In this document: positions 15,237-25,383 of the stretch, one piece after another | Position numbering within the stretch: the first letter of the stretch is position 1 | How the letters are laid out: every line of letters starts with the position of its first letter | Source: Hydrogenophaga sp. | GTDB taxonomy: Bacteria; Pseudomonadota; Gammaproteobacteria; Burkholderiales; Burkholderiaceae_C | Direction: 5' to 3' | NCBI RefSeq assembly: GCF_030373225.1 | Contig: NZ_JAUCZG010000033.1 | Coordinates: 1 to 49,759, forward strand | Length of the DNA stretch: 49,759 nt | The notes under the pieces: generated by a model | Databases searched by the model: none | What the model saw: only the letters and a program-made list of their open reading frames with translations | What the model was told of the DNA's origin: nothing | Program-made: the position numbers and the translations under genes

Positions 15237-16378
15237 GGTGCGCCTTCGGGCCGGCTGGCCAGTCGGCGGCGCCACTCCAGCACGCAGGCGCCCAGGCCGG
15301 CCGCCATGGTGGCCGTCACCAGCAGCGGCCCCACCACGGGCATGGCACCCAGCACCAGCAGCGCGATCACGGCCACGGCCATCCAGCCGTAAGGCACGAC
15401 CGCGCCCTTGGCCTCGGACGGCCAGACATGCAAAGACAGCCAGCGCGCGGCGAACAAGGCCCCGATCAGCCAGCCCAGCAGCAGCAGCGGCGGGTACAGG
15501 GCCAGCACGAGCAGCCCCAGCGGAATGCCCAGCACGGTGAAGAAGAGCAGCAGCGCCAGCACCGGCAGCGCAAGCAGCAGCACGGCGCCCAGGCCCAGCG
15601 CGCGCCAGGGCTCGGTTTCGATGCGGTGCGCGGCCTGGCCGGCAAAACGGGAAAACACGAACAGCACCGCACCGGCCAGGGCCAGCACGCCGAGCAGACC
15701 CATGGACAGCGGCACCAGCAGCCACCACCCCGACAGGGCGGGCCAGCCGTCTTCGTGCATCGGGTGCCGCCCGCTGCGGCCCCGGCGGGTGTCCTCATCA
15801 AACAGGCTCTCGACACGCTGCAGCGGACCGGAGACCACGGCGGCCGGGTCCTGCGCGAGGGTGGAAGCGCTGTGGCGCACCCCACCCGCCACACGGGCCT
15901 GCGGTCCGAGCTCGAGCTGCCCGACGTCGGCCTGCACGCTGCCGCCCACCGGCCCGTTGAGCACCAGCCGGCGCGCGCGCACCTTGAGCGAACCGTTCAC
16001 CCGGCCATCCACCCGCACATCGCCTGCGGCGAGCTCGGCGCGCCCGCCCACCTGTGCGGTGCCGGTGAGCCTGACATTCCCGCCCGCGGCCATCAGGTCG
16101 CCGCCGACCGAACTCTCCACCGAGATGTCGCCACCGGCCGCGCGCAGGTCATCGCCGACGGGGGCGCGCACGTCAACCGTGCCGCCCAGCAGCAGGGCGT
16201 CGTCGTTGACCGGGTGATCCACCACCACACGCCCTCCCGCCGCCGAGAAGTCGCCTTTCACGGTGGCGTCGGTCCGCACCGATGAGCCGAACGCCTGCAC
16301 GTTGCGCTCGATCTCCACCGGCTGGGCGAAGGCTCCCGCCACGGACAGACCGAGAACCAGCAGCAGCGTGGCTTTCAT
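15233..16378 (-). CDS. Polymer-forming (bactofilin-like) membrane protein
   Basis: 381 residues: a signal peptide (MKATLLLVLGLSVAGAFAQ), then about residues 25-180 made of short beta-repeats with alternating V/G (GDDLRAAGGDISVESSVGGD, GGDLMAAGGNVRLTG) resembling a bactofilin-type right-handed helix. The C-terminal half has about four transmembrane segments (residues 215-370). The predicted topology puts the repeat domain outside the cytoplasm, unlike classical cytoplasmic bactofilins. It sits six bases after the flavodoxin gene and overlaps the esterase by four. Probably a surface or periplasmic scaffold; function unknown. Confidence 0.75.
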   Translation of the reverse strand: MKATLLLVLGLSVAGAFAQPVEIERNVQAFGSSVRTDATVKGDFSAAGGRVVVDHPVNDDALLLGGTVDVRAPVGDDLRAAGGDISVESSVGGDLMAAGGNVRLTGTAQVGGRAELAAGDVRVDGRVNGSLKVRARRLVLNGPVGGSVQADVGQLELGPQARVAGGVRHSASTLAQDPAAVVSGPLQRVESLFDEDTRRGRSGRHPMHEDGWPALSGWWLLVPLSMGLLGVLALAGAVLFVFSRFAGQAAHRIETEPWRALGLGAVLLLALPVLALLLFFTVLGIPLGLLVLALYPPLLLLGWLIGALFAARWLSLHVWPSEAKGAVVPYGWMAVAVIALLVLGAMPVVGPLLVTATMAAGLGACVLEWRRRLASRPEGAP

Positions 16379-16384
16379 GGGGTC

Positions 16385-16909
16385 TCAGGCGGGCGCCTGG
16401 TCCTGCATCGGTGGCAGCGAGACGGACACCGCCGGCACCCGCTTGAGTTCCAGCAGGAAGCGCCGCAGCGCCGGGTCGCGCTGGCATTGCGGCACCGCGC
16501 GCTCGGTCAGCGCCAGCCGCGCCAGCGCCGGGTGCCCGCACAGGCGCTCCAGGTCGTCCAGCACCTTGGCGTGGCCGGAGCCGCCGCAGGTGCAGAACAG
16601 CGCCACGTTGTTCAAGGCCGCGTGGTGTCGCTGCACCCAGGTTCGCACCGGGCTGGCCACGCTCCAGAACCACACGGGCGTGCCCACGATCACCAGGTCG
16701 TAGTCGCCGGGACGGTGGCGTGCGCGTTCGATGGGCGGGCGCCACCCCAGGATGGCCTCCAGGGCGCAGCGCAGATAGCCTGGCACCCCCTCGAGGTTGC
16801 GGCTGTCCTGGATGTGCTCAAGATCGGCGTGGCAGCGGGCTGCGATCTGTCGGGCGACAAATTCGGTGTGCCCGCTGCGGGAGTGATAAACCACCAGGAT
16901 CCGGCTCAC
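16385..16909 (-). CDS. Flavodoxin-family protein (NAD(P)H:FMN oxidoreductase-like)
   Basis: 174 residues with the flavodoxin fold. The FMN phosphate loop HSRSGHTEFVA follows the first strand RILVVY; GTPVWFWSVASPV and FCTCGGSG mark the isoalloxazine-binding loops. The GTG at 16909 is preferred because GAAAGGAAC lies at proper spacing. It follows the usp gene by 26 bases and precedes the membrane protein by six, so it is part of the four-gene operon driven from the box at 17530. It may carry electrons or reduce quinones under oxygen limitation; its partner is unknown. Confidence 0.82.
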   Translation of the reverse strand: MSRILVVYHSRSGHTEFVARQIAARCHADLEHIQDSRNLEGVPGYLRCALEAILGWRPPIERARHRPGDYDLVIVGTPVWFWSVASPVRTWVQRHHAALNNVALFCTCGGSGHAKVLDDLERLCGHPALARLALTERAVPQCQRDPALRRFLLELKRVPAVSVSLPPMQDQAPA

Positions 16910-16935
16910 GACGATGTTCCTTTCAAACGGCGGGT

Positions 16936-17361
16936 TCACTTGACCAGCAGCACCGGCACAGGCGAGCGGTGCACCACGCCCAGGGCCACCGAGCCCAGGA
17001 ACAGGCTGCCCACCGCCCCCATGCCGCGTGTGCCCAGGGCGATCTGGTCGGCACCGGTTTGACGCGCCAGTCCGACGATCTCCATGGCCACCGGGCCGCT
17101 GGTGCCGTGCACACCCACCACCGTGAGGCCCCGGGCCCGCGCCCGTTGCGCGGCCTCTTCCAGCAGCCGCTCCTGCAGCGTGCAACGGGCCAGCTCGACG
17201 TCCTGCAGCACCGAGGGCGGCAGTTCGCCGTAGTAGACCGGGTTGCTCACGTTCACCAGCACCACCTCCAGGGCACCCGCCTCGTGCGGGAGCCGGGCCA
17301 CCGCTTCGATGGCGTGGTTGGCGTGTCCGGAGCCGTCAACCGCGATCAGGACCTTGAACAT
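16936..17361 (-). CDS. Universal stress protein, single Usp domain
   Basis: 141-residue UspA-family protein. It begins FKVLIAVDGSGHANHAIE and ends with the ATP-binding GTRGMGAVGSLFLGSVALGV loop and VPVLLVK, typical of nucleotide-binding Usps. It is the first recognised gene of the operon usp-flavodoxin-membrane protein-esterase. No good ribosome-binding site precedes its ATG; a 30-codon frame ends five bases upstream, so coupled translation is possible. Controlled by the FNR-type box at 17530-17543. Role: stress survival, exact function unknown. Confidence 0.9.
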   Translation of the reverse strand: MFKVLIAVDGSGHANHAIEAVARLPHEAGALEVVLVNVSNPVYYGELPPSVLQDVELARCTLQERLLEEAAQRARARGLTVVGVHGTSGPVAMEIVGLARQTGADQIALGTRGMGAVGSLFLGSVALGVVHRSPVPVLLVK

Positions 17362-17366
17362 GGTGG

Positions 17367-17459
17367 TCACGCTGCCGTCAGGCAACGGTCGCGTCCGGGC
17401 ATCAATCGGCCCACGGTGCCGCCCACGGGCAACCGACGTTTCAGGAAAGAAGTGTTCAT
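17367..17459 (-). CDS. Possible 30-residue leader peptide of the usp operon
   Basis: A frame of 31 codons runs from ATG at 17459 to TGA five bases before the usp start. The peptide begins MNTSFLKRRLPVGG and ends RDRCLTAA. It lies inside the predicted leader of the usp transcript (start near 17495). It has no recognisable Shine-Dalgarno, so support is only its position and the poor ribosome-binding site of usp itself. Confidence 0.25.
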   Translation of the reverse strand: MNTSFLKRRLPVGGTVGRLMPGRDRCLTAA

Positions 17460-17501
17460 GGCAGAGGGGTCCGGCAATGTCGCTGCGTGCAGCGGAGCCC
17501 C

Positions 17502-17543
17502 AGTCTGTGCGGTGCAGCCAACAGTCGGCTTGAGCGCGCTCAA
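17502..17543 (-). promoter_or_regulatory. FNR/CRP-family box and -10 of the usp-flavodoxin operon
   Basis: TTGAG-CGCG-CTCAA at 17530-17543 is a perfect dyad centred on 17536.5. On the minus strand CAGACT at 17507-17502 begins 29.5 bp from the centre. It lies 44 bp from the box serving the opposite strand. Confidence 0.65.
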
Positions 17544-17573
17544 TGACGGCGCGGGTCGGCGTTCCCGCGCAGA

Positions 17574-17615
17574 TTGAGCGAACTCAACGCCGGGTGTTCT
17601 CACGGGTCATAGATT
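17574..17615 (+). promoter_or_regulatory. FNR/CRP-family box and -10 of the acyl-CoA ligase/PDH-like operon
   Basis: TTGAG-CGAA-CTCAA at 17574-17587 is a perfect dyad centred on 17580.5. TAGATT at 17610-17615 (4 of 6) begins 29.5 bp from the centre, predicting a start near 17622. This is the only promoter visible for the six-gene operon 17645-23230. Confidence 0.78.
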
Positions 17616-17644
17616 GGATGCCCTCGAACACGGAAGGACCCGTC

Positions 17645-18112
17645 ATGAAAAAGCAGTGGGTTGTGGTTGCCAACGGGTCCCTCGCCCGCTTCTTCGGCCG
17701 CACCGGTGCGGGCGAACCCCTGGTGGCTCTGGAGACCTTGCGTTTCCCCGAAGCCGGGTTCAATGGCCACGGGCCCGGGAGCGACTGTCCCGGCCCCGGG
17801 AGCCGCGACCACAGCGGCCAGGCCATGCATGTCGGGCCGCTGCCGGGCATGCGCAGCAAAGCGGTGCACCCGTTCGCCCTGGAACTGGCCCGGCGGCTGG
17901 AGGAAGGTGTGGTCGACGGCGAATACGAGTCGTTCTGGCTGATCGCCTGCAGCCCGCTGCTGAGCGACATCAAGCCCCATCTGAACCGGGGCGTGGCCTG
18001 CCGGCTGAAGTGGACGCACGACGCGGACCTGACCGGTCTGGACGCACCAACGCTCGATCGACGTCTGCGTGAGTTGCGCGAGCCGCGTGAGCTGGGCGTG
18101 CCTGCCCACTGA
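17645..18112 (+). CDS. Host-attachment-like protein (PF10116 family)
   Basis: 155 residues of the family named 'protein required for attachment to host cells' (eRF1/Pelota-related fold). It starts [18 protein letters not shown], with the characteristic strand-turn VVANGSxARF, and has a C-terminal half containing [17 protein letters not shown]. Family members occur widely in free-living bacteria, so the name should not be taken literally; molecular role unknown. GGAAGGA precedes the ATG. It is first in a tightly packed operon: the next start is four bases after its stop. Confidence 0.82.
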   Translation: MKKQWVVVANGSLARFFGRTGAGEPLVALETLRFPEAGFNGHGPGSDCPGPGSRDHSGQAMHVGPLPGMRSKAVHPFALELARRLEEGVVDGEYESFWLIACSPLLSDIKPHLNRGVACRLKWTHDADLTGLDAPTLDRRLRELREPRELGVPAH

Positions 18113-18116
18113 AGCC

Positions 18117-19876
<1,760 letters not shown>

Positions 19877-19880
<4 letters not shown>

Positions 19881-20857
19881 CGCTGAGCGCCGACGACGCC
19901 GCCACCTGGCTGCACCAGATGCTGCGCATCCGGCGCTTCGAGGAGCGCTGCGCCGAGCTGTATGGCGCCGGCAAGATCCGGGGCTTCCTGCACCTCTACA
20001 TCGGAGAGGAGGCGATCGCGGCGGCGGCCGTGCCCGAGTTGCGCGCCGACGACCACCTGCTGTGCACCTACCGTGAGCACGGCCATGCGCTGGCGCGCGG
20101 CGTGTCCATGCGATCGGTGATGGCCGAGATGTTCGGCCGGCAGGAAGGCTGCAGCCACGGACGCGGCGGCTCGATGCACCTGTTCGACGTCTCCAGGCGC
20201 TTCTTCGGCGGCAACGCCATCGTGGCCGGGGCGCTGCCGATGGCGGCAGGCTTTGCACTGGCCGACCAGCTGCTCGGCAACGACCGCGTCACGGCCTGTT
20301 TCTTTGGCGAGGGGGCCATGGCCGAGGGCGAGTTCCACGAGACCGCCAACCTCGCTGCGCTGTGGCACCTGCCGCTGCTGTTGATGTGCGAGAACAACCT
20401 CTACGCCATGGGCACGTCGCTGGCGCGCTCGGAGTCCAGCACCGACCTGTGTGCGAAGGCCCGCAGCTACAACATGGAGGCGATCGCCGTCAACGGCATG
20501 AACGTGTCCGCCGTGAGCGCGGCCGCGCGCCATGCGCTGGCCCATGCCCGGGCCCGCAAAGGCCCGGTGTTCCTGGAGTTGCGCACCTACCGCTTCCGGG
20601 CCCATTCGATGTTCGACCCCGAGCTCTACCGCAGCAAGGCCGAGGTGGACACCTGGAAGCAGCACGACCCGATCGACACGCTGATGGCGCACGCGACCTC
20701 GCTGGGCCTGAGGCTGGACCGTGCGGCGCTGGAGGCCCGCGTGCAGACCGAGATCGACGACGCGGTGGCGTTTGCCGAGGCGGGCACGCTGGAGCCGCTG
20801 CAGGACCTCACCCGGCACGTGCTGGCCGACGCCGGCGCGTCAGGCATGCCATGCTGA
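19877..20857 (+). CDS. Pyruvate-dehydrogenase-type E1 component, alpha subunit
   Basis: 326-residue thiamine-diphosphate-dependent 2-oxo acid dehydrogenase E1alpha. The opening [20 protein letters not shown] and the HLYIGEEA segment are typical. The ThDP/Mg motif runs from GEGAMAEGE (about residue 144) to CENN (about 173-174), and the [12 protein letters not shown] phosphorylation-loop region follows. It pairs with the E1beta encoded seven overlapping bases downstream. Pyruvate or acetoin are the likely substrates; the sequence looks closer to PDH than to branched-chain enzymes, judged by eye. The gene belongs to an FNR-box-controlled operon and is not the housekeeping PDH, which in this group usually has a single-chain E1. 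Confidence 0.88.
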
Positions 20858-21825
20858 CCAGCTACCGCGAAGCCCTGCGCCAGGGCCTGCGCCAGGCCCT
20901 GCAGGCCGACCCGCGCGTGTTCCTGATGGGCGAGGACGTGGGGCGCTACGGCGGCACCTACGCGGTGAGCAAAGGCCTGCTGGAGGAGTTCGGGGCACAC
21001 CGGGTGCGCGACACGCCGCTGTCGGAGTCGGGGTTCGTGGGCTGCGGCATCGGTGCGGCCATCAACGGGATGCGCCCGATCGTGGAGGTGATGACGGTCA
21101 ACTTCAGCCTGCTGGCGCTGGACCAGATCGTCAACAACGCGGCCACGCTGCGCCACATGTCGGGTGGGCAGGTGGGTGTGCCGGTGGTGCTGCGCATGAC
21201 CAGTGGCGCCGGCCGGCAGCTCGCGGCCCAGCATTCCCACAGCCTGGAGGTGTGGTACGCCCATGTGCCCGGCCTGCGGGTGGTGGCACCGGCCACGGTG
21301 GAAGACGCACACGGCATGCTGCTGGCGGCCCTGCAGTGCCCGGACCCGGTGGTGATCTTCGAACACACGATGCTGCTCAACACCGAGGGCGAGCTGCCCG
21401 ACCCGCGGCCCGCCGTGTCGCTGGAGGGCGCGGCGGTGCGCCGCAGCGGCACCGACCTGAGCCTCATCACCTACGGCGGCTCGCTGCCGCGCTGCCTGGT
21501 GGCGGCCTCGCAGCTGGCCAGCGAAGGCATCGAGGCCGAGGTGCTGGACCTGCGCTGCCTGCGACCGCTGGACGTGGCCGCCATCGCCGACAGCGTGCGC
21601 CGCACGCGCCGCGCGCTGGTGGTGGACGAAGGCTGGAAAACCTGCGGCCTGGCGGCCGAGATCATGGCGCTGCTGGTGGAACAGGTGTTCTATGAGCTCG
21701 ACGCCCCGCCGGCGCGCGTGTGCAGCGCCGAGGTGCCCATGCCGTATGCCCGGCACCTGGAAGACGCGGCCCTGCCCAATGCCGCGCGCATCGTCGAGGC
21801 GGCGCGTGCGCTGATGGCACCGTGA
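20851..21825 (+). CDS. Pyruvate-dehydrogenase-type E1 component, beta subunit
   Basis: 324-residue E1beta with the transketolase pyrimidine domain ([35 protein letters not shown]) and a C-terminal transketolase-like domain ([27 protein letters not shown]). The conserved [17 protein letters not shown] supports PDH or acetoin dehydrogenase type. Its ATG lies inside the last codons of the E1alpha gene, so the two subunits are probably made in equal amounts by coupled translation. It forms the alpha2beta2 E1 with its neighbour. Substrate inferred, not shown. Confidence 0.88.
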   Translation: MLTSYREALRQGLRQALQADPRVFLMGEDVGRYGGTYAVSKGLLEEFGAHRVRDTPLSESGFVGCGIGAAINGMRPIVEVMTVNFSLLALDQIVNNAATLRHMSGGQVGVPVVLRMTSGAGRQLAAQHSHSLEVWYAHVPGLRVVAPATVEDAHGMLLAALQCPDPVVIFEHTMLLNTEGELPDPRPAVSLEGAAVRRSGTDLSLITYGGSLPRCLVAASQLASEGIEAEVLDLRCLRPLDVAAIADSVRRTRRALVVDEGWKTCGLAAEIMALLVEQVFYELDAPPARVCSAEVPMPYARHLEDAALPNAARIVEAARALMAP

Positions 21826-22991
21826 TCGAACTTCGCATGCCCTCCTTTGGCGCCGACATGGAAGCGGCGCGCTTCGTGCAATGGCATGTGCAGCCCGGCC
21901 AGGCGCTGCACCGGGGCGAGGTGGTGGCGGTGGTCGAGACCCAGAAGGGCGCGATCGACGTGGAGCTGTGGCACGACGGCACCATCGCCCGCCTGGTGGC
22001 AGAGCCGGGGCAGGAGATACCGGTGGGCGGGATGCTGGCCGTGCTCGCGGGTGAAGGCGAAGACTGGCAGACACTCGCCGCCGAACCGGTGACCGTGCCC
22101 ACCGCGCCAACGGCAGAGGCACCACCCGCGCCGCCCGCGTCCAGCGCACCGCCAGCGCCGGCGCCCGCGGCCAGTCGGCACACCCGCGTGTCGCCGGCGG
22201 CGCGGCAGCGCGCGCAGGCGCTGGGGGTGGACATCGAGGCGCTGGCCGCACAGGCCGGCGAACGCGCGGTGACGCTGGCCGACGTGGAGCGCGCCGCAAG
22301 CAACCCCACCGCGGCACCGGCGCGCAGCACCGCCATGCGCGCGGCCATCGGCGCGGCGATGACGCGCTCGTGGCGCGAGATTCCGCACTACCACGTGGGC
22401 TGCGAGATCGTGGTGGAGGCGCCCCTGCGCGCGCTGGAGGACTTCAACCGCGAGCGCCCGGTGGCCGAGCGGGTGCTGTTCGCCGCGGTGCTGCTGCGTG
22501 CGGTGGCGCAGGCGGTGGCGCAGACACCCACGCTCAACGGCCGCTTCGAGAACGGCGGGTTCCAGCCCGCCGGGGCGGTGCACCTGGGCGTGGTCACCTC
22601 GCTGCGCGGCGGTGGCCTGGTGGTGCCCACGGTGCACGACGCCCACCGTCTTTCGCTCAGCGAGCTGATGGCCGCACTGCGTGCGGTGCTGGAGCGAGCC
22701 CGCAACGGTCAGCTGCGCAGCTCCGACCTGGCCGACTCCACGCTCAGCGTGAGCCACCTGGGCGATCTGGGCGCCGAGTCGGTTCAGGGCGTGATCTACC
22801 CGCCGCAGGTGGCACTGGTCGGCCTGGGGCGTGTGGCGCTGCGCCCGGCCGTGGTCGACGGTCAGGTGGTCGCGGCCCGCACCCTGCACGCTGTCCTGAC
22901 GGGCGACCACCGGGTGAGCGACGGACTGGTGGGTTCGCGCTTTCTGGCCGCGCTGTCGGCCCGGCTGAGCACCCTGGAGACCGGATCATGA
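21822..22991 (+). CDS. Dihydrolipoamide acyltransferase (E2) of the PDH-like complex
   Basis: 389-residue E2. A single lipoyl domain (residues 1-76, lipoyl lysine Lys42 in [12 protein letters not shown]) is followed by an Ala/Pro-rich linker, a peripheral-subunit-binding domain (about residues 115-150, [20 protein letters not shown]) and the catalytic domain with TGDHRVSDG carrying His363 and the HxxxDG pattern. The start is GTG, overlapping the E1beta stop as GTGA. All parts needed for acyl transfer to CoA are present. No E3 (dihydrolipoamide dehydrogenase) gene is found here, so the housekeeping E3 would have to serve it. Confidence 0.9.
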   Translation: MIELRMPSFGADMEAARFVQWHVQPGQALHRGEVVAVVETQKGAIDVELWHDGTIARLVAEPGQEIPVGGMLAVLAGEGEDWQTLAAEPVTVPTAPTAEAPPAPPASSAPPAPAPAASRHTRVSPAARQRAQALGVDIEALAAQAGERAVTLADVERAASNPTAAPARSTAMRAAIGAAMTRSWREIPHYHVGCEIVVEAPLRALEDFNRERPVAERVLFAAVLLRAVAQAVAQTPTLNGRFENGGFQPAGAVHLGVVTSLRGGGLVVPTVHDAHRLSLSELMAALRAVLERARNGQLRSSDLADSTLSVSHLGDLGAESVQGVIYPPQVALVGLGRVALRPAVVDGQVVAARTLHAVLTGDHRVSDGLVGSRFLAALSARLSTLETGS

Positions 22992-23230
22992 ACACCCCCG
23001 AAACCCTGCGCCAGGCGGTGGCCGGCGCGTTGCGAGGCATCGCACCCGAAGCCGATATCGAGCGCATCAACCCCGAAGCCTCGCTCAGGGAGCAGCTCGA
23101 CCTCGACTCGTTCGATTTCCTCAAGCTGCTCATCACGCTGCAGGAGACGGTGGGTGTGGACATTCCGGAAGCCGACTACGGTCGGGTGGACTCGCTGGAT
23201 CTGCTGGTGGCGTATCTGCAGCGCGGCTGA
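22988..23230 (+). CDS. Acyl carrier protein
   Basis: 80-residue acidic protein with the acyl-carrier fold. The phosphopantetheine attachment site is Ser41 in LDLDSFDF, preceded by SLREQLDLD. It is translationally coupled to E2 (ATGA overlap) as the last gene of the operon. Dedicated ACPs next to a complete E1-E2 set and an acyl-CoA ligase are unusual. It could accept the acyl group from the ligase or from the E2 dihydrolipoyl arm. A stand-alone ACP without ketosynthases points to acyl storage, shuttling or protein modification rather than fatty acid synthesis. Function is inferred only from context. Confidence 0.85.
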   Translation: MNTPETLRQAVAGALRGIAPEADIERINPEASLREQLDLDSFDFLKLLITLQETVGVDIPEADYGRVDSLDLLVAYLQRG

Positions 23231-23265
23231 CGCCACCGCGCCGGTTCATCGCCCGGGTCCGCGCC

Positions 23266-23754
23266 TCACGCCGGAATCGATCGGAGGGCAGACAGATAAT
23301 CCGCACCCCTGGCCTCGGCAAAGATGTCCAGCGTCAGGGTGAACGCCGCCTGCAGGACCAGGCCCACGCCGATGCCCGCTGCGAGGTCGTGGCGCTGCAG
23401 GAAGGCGATCATGCCCACGCCGACGATCAGCAGCACCATCTCGACCGCCTTGTAGATTGAAAAGTTGGCCAGCACCACCTGCATCCGGGTGGTTTCTTCC
23501 ACCTTCAGCGCCGCAGGGTTCGCGGTGAGCTGTGCACTCAGGGCAGACAACTGCGTGTCGGTGCGCAGGTAGACCGAGGCGCCCACCACGATCTGCATCA
23601 GCGCGATGAGCACCAGCGGCCAGGCCATGGATTTCAGGCGGTGTCCGTTCATCCAGAGCCAGGCGCCCAGGCCGATGGCCAACAGGCCGACGGCCATGAA
23701 GATCAGGCTCTCCTGCTTCTCTGCACTGAAATAGCTGTTCATGTGGTTGATCAT
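23266..23754 (-). CDS. Hypothetical four-helix integral membrane protein
   Basis: 162 residues with about four hydrophobic segments (near residues 17-36, 43-62, 97-117 and 124-144) and a soluble loop between the second and third containing LSALSAQLTANPAALKVEETTR. No known domain recognised. GAGG lies eight bases before the ATG at 23754; an internal ATG at 23742 has no such site. It begins ten bases after the short-chain dehydrogenase stop and is probably co-transcribed with it under the MerR-type promoter at 24597-24628. Confidence 0.75.
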   Translation of the reverse strand: MINHMNSYFSAEKQESLIFMAVGLLAIGLGAWLWMNGHRLKSMAWPLVLIALMQIVVGASVYLRTDTQLSALSAQLTANPAALKVEETTRMQVVLANFSIYKAVEMVLLIVGVGMIAFLQRHDLAAGIGVGLVLQAAFTLTLDIFAEARGADYLSALRSIPA

Positions 23755-23764
23755 GTTGCGGTCC

Positions 23765-24562
23765 TCATGCGACGGGTTTCATCAGGGTCTTGACCACCCG
23801 GGTGGCCAGGTTGCGCGGTGTGAATCGCATGCTTTGCGCCATGGCCCAGTTCACGAAGCCGGGGATGTAGACCCGCTGCCCCCGTTGCATGGCGCGGTAG
23901 CCCAAGGCCGCCACCTGTTGCGACGTGGGCAGATGCCTGCCCTTGACCAGCGCCGATTGGCCCAGCTCGGCCTTGTCCTGAAAGCCCGAGGCGGTGGGTC
24001 CGGGACACAGCGCCGTCACGGTCACGCCGGTGCCTTCCAGTTCGCAGGCGATGGCCTCGGAGAAGCTCAGGACAAACGACTTGGTGGCGCAGTACACCGC
24101 CATGCAGGGGCCCGGCTGGAAGGCCGCCGTGGAGGCCGTGTTCAGGATCTTGCCGCGCGTGGCCAGCAGGTCGGGCAGGAAGAGCCGGGTCAGCACGACC
24201 ACCGTGTTCATGTTGAGCTGCATCATGGCCAGCGCCGGCGCCAGCGCCGAGTCCTTGAACTCGCCATAGCTCCCGTAACCGGCGTTGTTGACCAGGGCGC
24301 TCAGCACGATGCCGCGCGCCTGGATGCCGGCGTGCAGCTTCGCTGCCCCATCGCTGGTCTCGAGGTCTGCGCCCATGACGATGACGGTCACCTTGAATTC
24401 CCTTTGCAGCTCATCGGCCAGGGCCTGCATCCTGGCCACGCTGCGGGCTGCGAGGATGAGCTGGTAGCCGTCCTGCGCAAAGTGACGGGCCAGCGCTTTG
24501 CCGATGCCGGACGACGCACCGGTGATGAGGGCTGTCTTGTGGGGTGCGGGATGGGTGGGCAA
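23765..24562 (-). CDS. Short-chain dehydrogenase/reductase
   Basis: 265-residue classical SDR. The cofactor motif TGASSGIG follows the first strand, NNAGYG is the structural motif, and the catalytic Ser (NTASTAAF) and YCATK (Tyr, Lys) are present. Arg after the second strand (AARS) suggests NADP(H). The start is most likely the TTG at 24562, which has GGAG seven bases upstream; no ATG lies in a suitable place. A MerR-type promoter with a 20-bp spacer lies directly upstream and the divergent merR gene shares the same operator sequence, so expression should respond to that regulator. Substrate unknown. Confidence 0.85.
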   Translation of the reverse strand: MPTHPAPHKTALITGASSGIGKALARHFAQDGYQLILAARSVARMQALADELQREFKVTVIVMGADLETSDGAAKLHAGIQARGIVLSALVNNAGYGSYGEFKDSALAPALAMMQLNMNTVVVLTRLFLPDLLATRGKILNTASTAAFQPGPCMAVYCATKSFVLSFSEAIACELEGTGVTVTALCPGPTASGFQDKAELGQSALVKGRHLPTSQQVAALGYRAMQRGQRVYIPGFVNWAMAQSMRFTPRNLATRVVKTLMKPVA

Positions 24563-24596
24563 GTGCAATCTCCAGGAGGCTTGTGACGATGGAAGG

Positions 24597-24628
24597 ATTG
24601 AAAGCCCGGCACCAAGGTGCCATGTCAA
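24597..24628 (-). promoter_or_regulatory. MerR-type promoter/operator of the SDR gene
   Basis: On the minus strand TTGACA (24628-24623) and TTCAAT (24602-24597) are separated by a 20-bp spacer containing the perfect dyad GGCACCTTGGTGCC. An over-long spacer with a dyad between the core elements is the hallmark of MerR-activated promoters. Confidence 0.78.
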
Positions 24629-24665
24629 GCGGTTTGACGGCCGGAATGCGGGCCATGGAAAGGCC

Positions 24666-24697
24666 TTGACCTGGCACCGTGGTGCCGGGTTTAGGAT
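24666..24697 (+). promoter_or_regulatory. MerR-type promoter/operator of the merR gene
   Basis: TTGACC (24666-24671) and TAGGAT (24692-24697) are 20 bp apart around the perfect dyad GGCACCGTGGTGCC (24673-24686). It mirrors the SDR promoter almost base for base, indicating that the MerR protein controls both directions and itself. Confidence 0.78.
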
Positions 24698-24747
24698 GGA
24701 GCGGAGGTTTGTGAATCCACGCCACGTCCAACCGACACCCCCCAAGC

Positions 24748-25209
24748 ATGAAAACCGTCATCACTGTCACGGCGTTCCCGTCTTCGCGGACCACCAGCGC
24801 CTTGTGCAAGGCGGCCAGGGTGACCCGCGGCCAGTTGCGCCTGTATGAAGAAGAGGGCCTGATCGCGCCGCAGAGCCGCACGCCAGCCGGCTACCGCCAA
24901 TACGGCACCGACACGCTGGACCGGCTCAAGGCCATCCGGCACCTGAAGGAGCTCGGCTTCACGCTGGCCGACATCGCGCTGCTGCTGTCCGACCGTGATC
25001 ACGGTCGGCTCGATGAACAGGCGATGGAGGGACTGGCCGCAGAGGTCCTGTCGAAGATCGACGAACGCATGGCCGGCCTGCAGGTCATTCGCAACTATGT
25101 GGCACCGGTGGCCGCGGGCGACATGAGCGTGCTGCGGGATGCAGACTGCCGCTTCGTCGTTGAATTCATGACCGCCCTGTCGGCCGGGAACACCCGGCGA
25201 CGCGCCTGA
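24748..25209 (+). CDS. MerR-family transcriptional regulator
   Basis: 153 residues. The N-terminal winged helix has VTRGQLRLYEEEGLIAPQSRT and GYRQYGTDTLDRL, the typical MerR DNA-binding domain (residues about 15-85). A long dimerisation helix and a short C-terminal tail with one cysteine (DADCRF) follow. The effector domain is too short to name a ligand, and the classical metal-binding cysteines of MerR or CueR are absent. It lies divergent from the SDR/membrane-protein pair, and both promoters have MerR-style spacing. The ATG lacks a strong ribosome-binding site. Confidence 0.88.
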   Translation: MKTVITVTAFPSSRTTSALCKAARVTRGQLRLYEEEGLIAPQSRTPAGYRQYGTDTLDRLKAIRHLKELGFTLADIALLLSDRDHGRLDEQAMEGLAAEVLSKIDERMAGLQVIRNYVAPVAAGDMSVLRDADCRFVVEFMTALSAGNTRRRA

Positions 25210-25383
25210 CACCGCGCGCGAGCACCGCGCCCGGCCAACGAACACAGGCGCATCCGTTCGGCAGCGCACGGTGCCCGGCGCCCTGGACACGACAATCGGC
25301 TGCATGACGCCCACGCTCACCCTCCCCCTGCCGCCTGCGCCGACCGACCGGCGTGCAGCCCGGGCACCAACGGGCCGGGGATC

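Noticed and set aside
14283..15728. Longer version of the esterase reaching into the neighbouring gene
   Set aside because: The family N-terminus begins near 15236; the extra part is antisense-free overlap with the membrane protein gene in another frame and has no domain.
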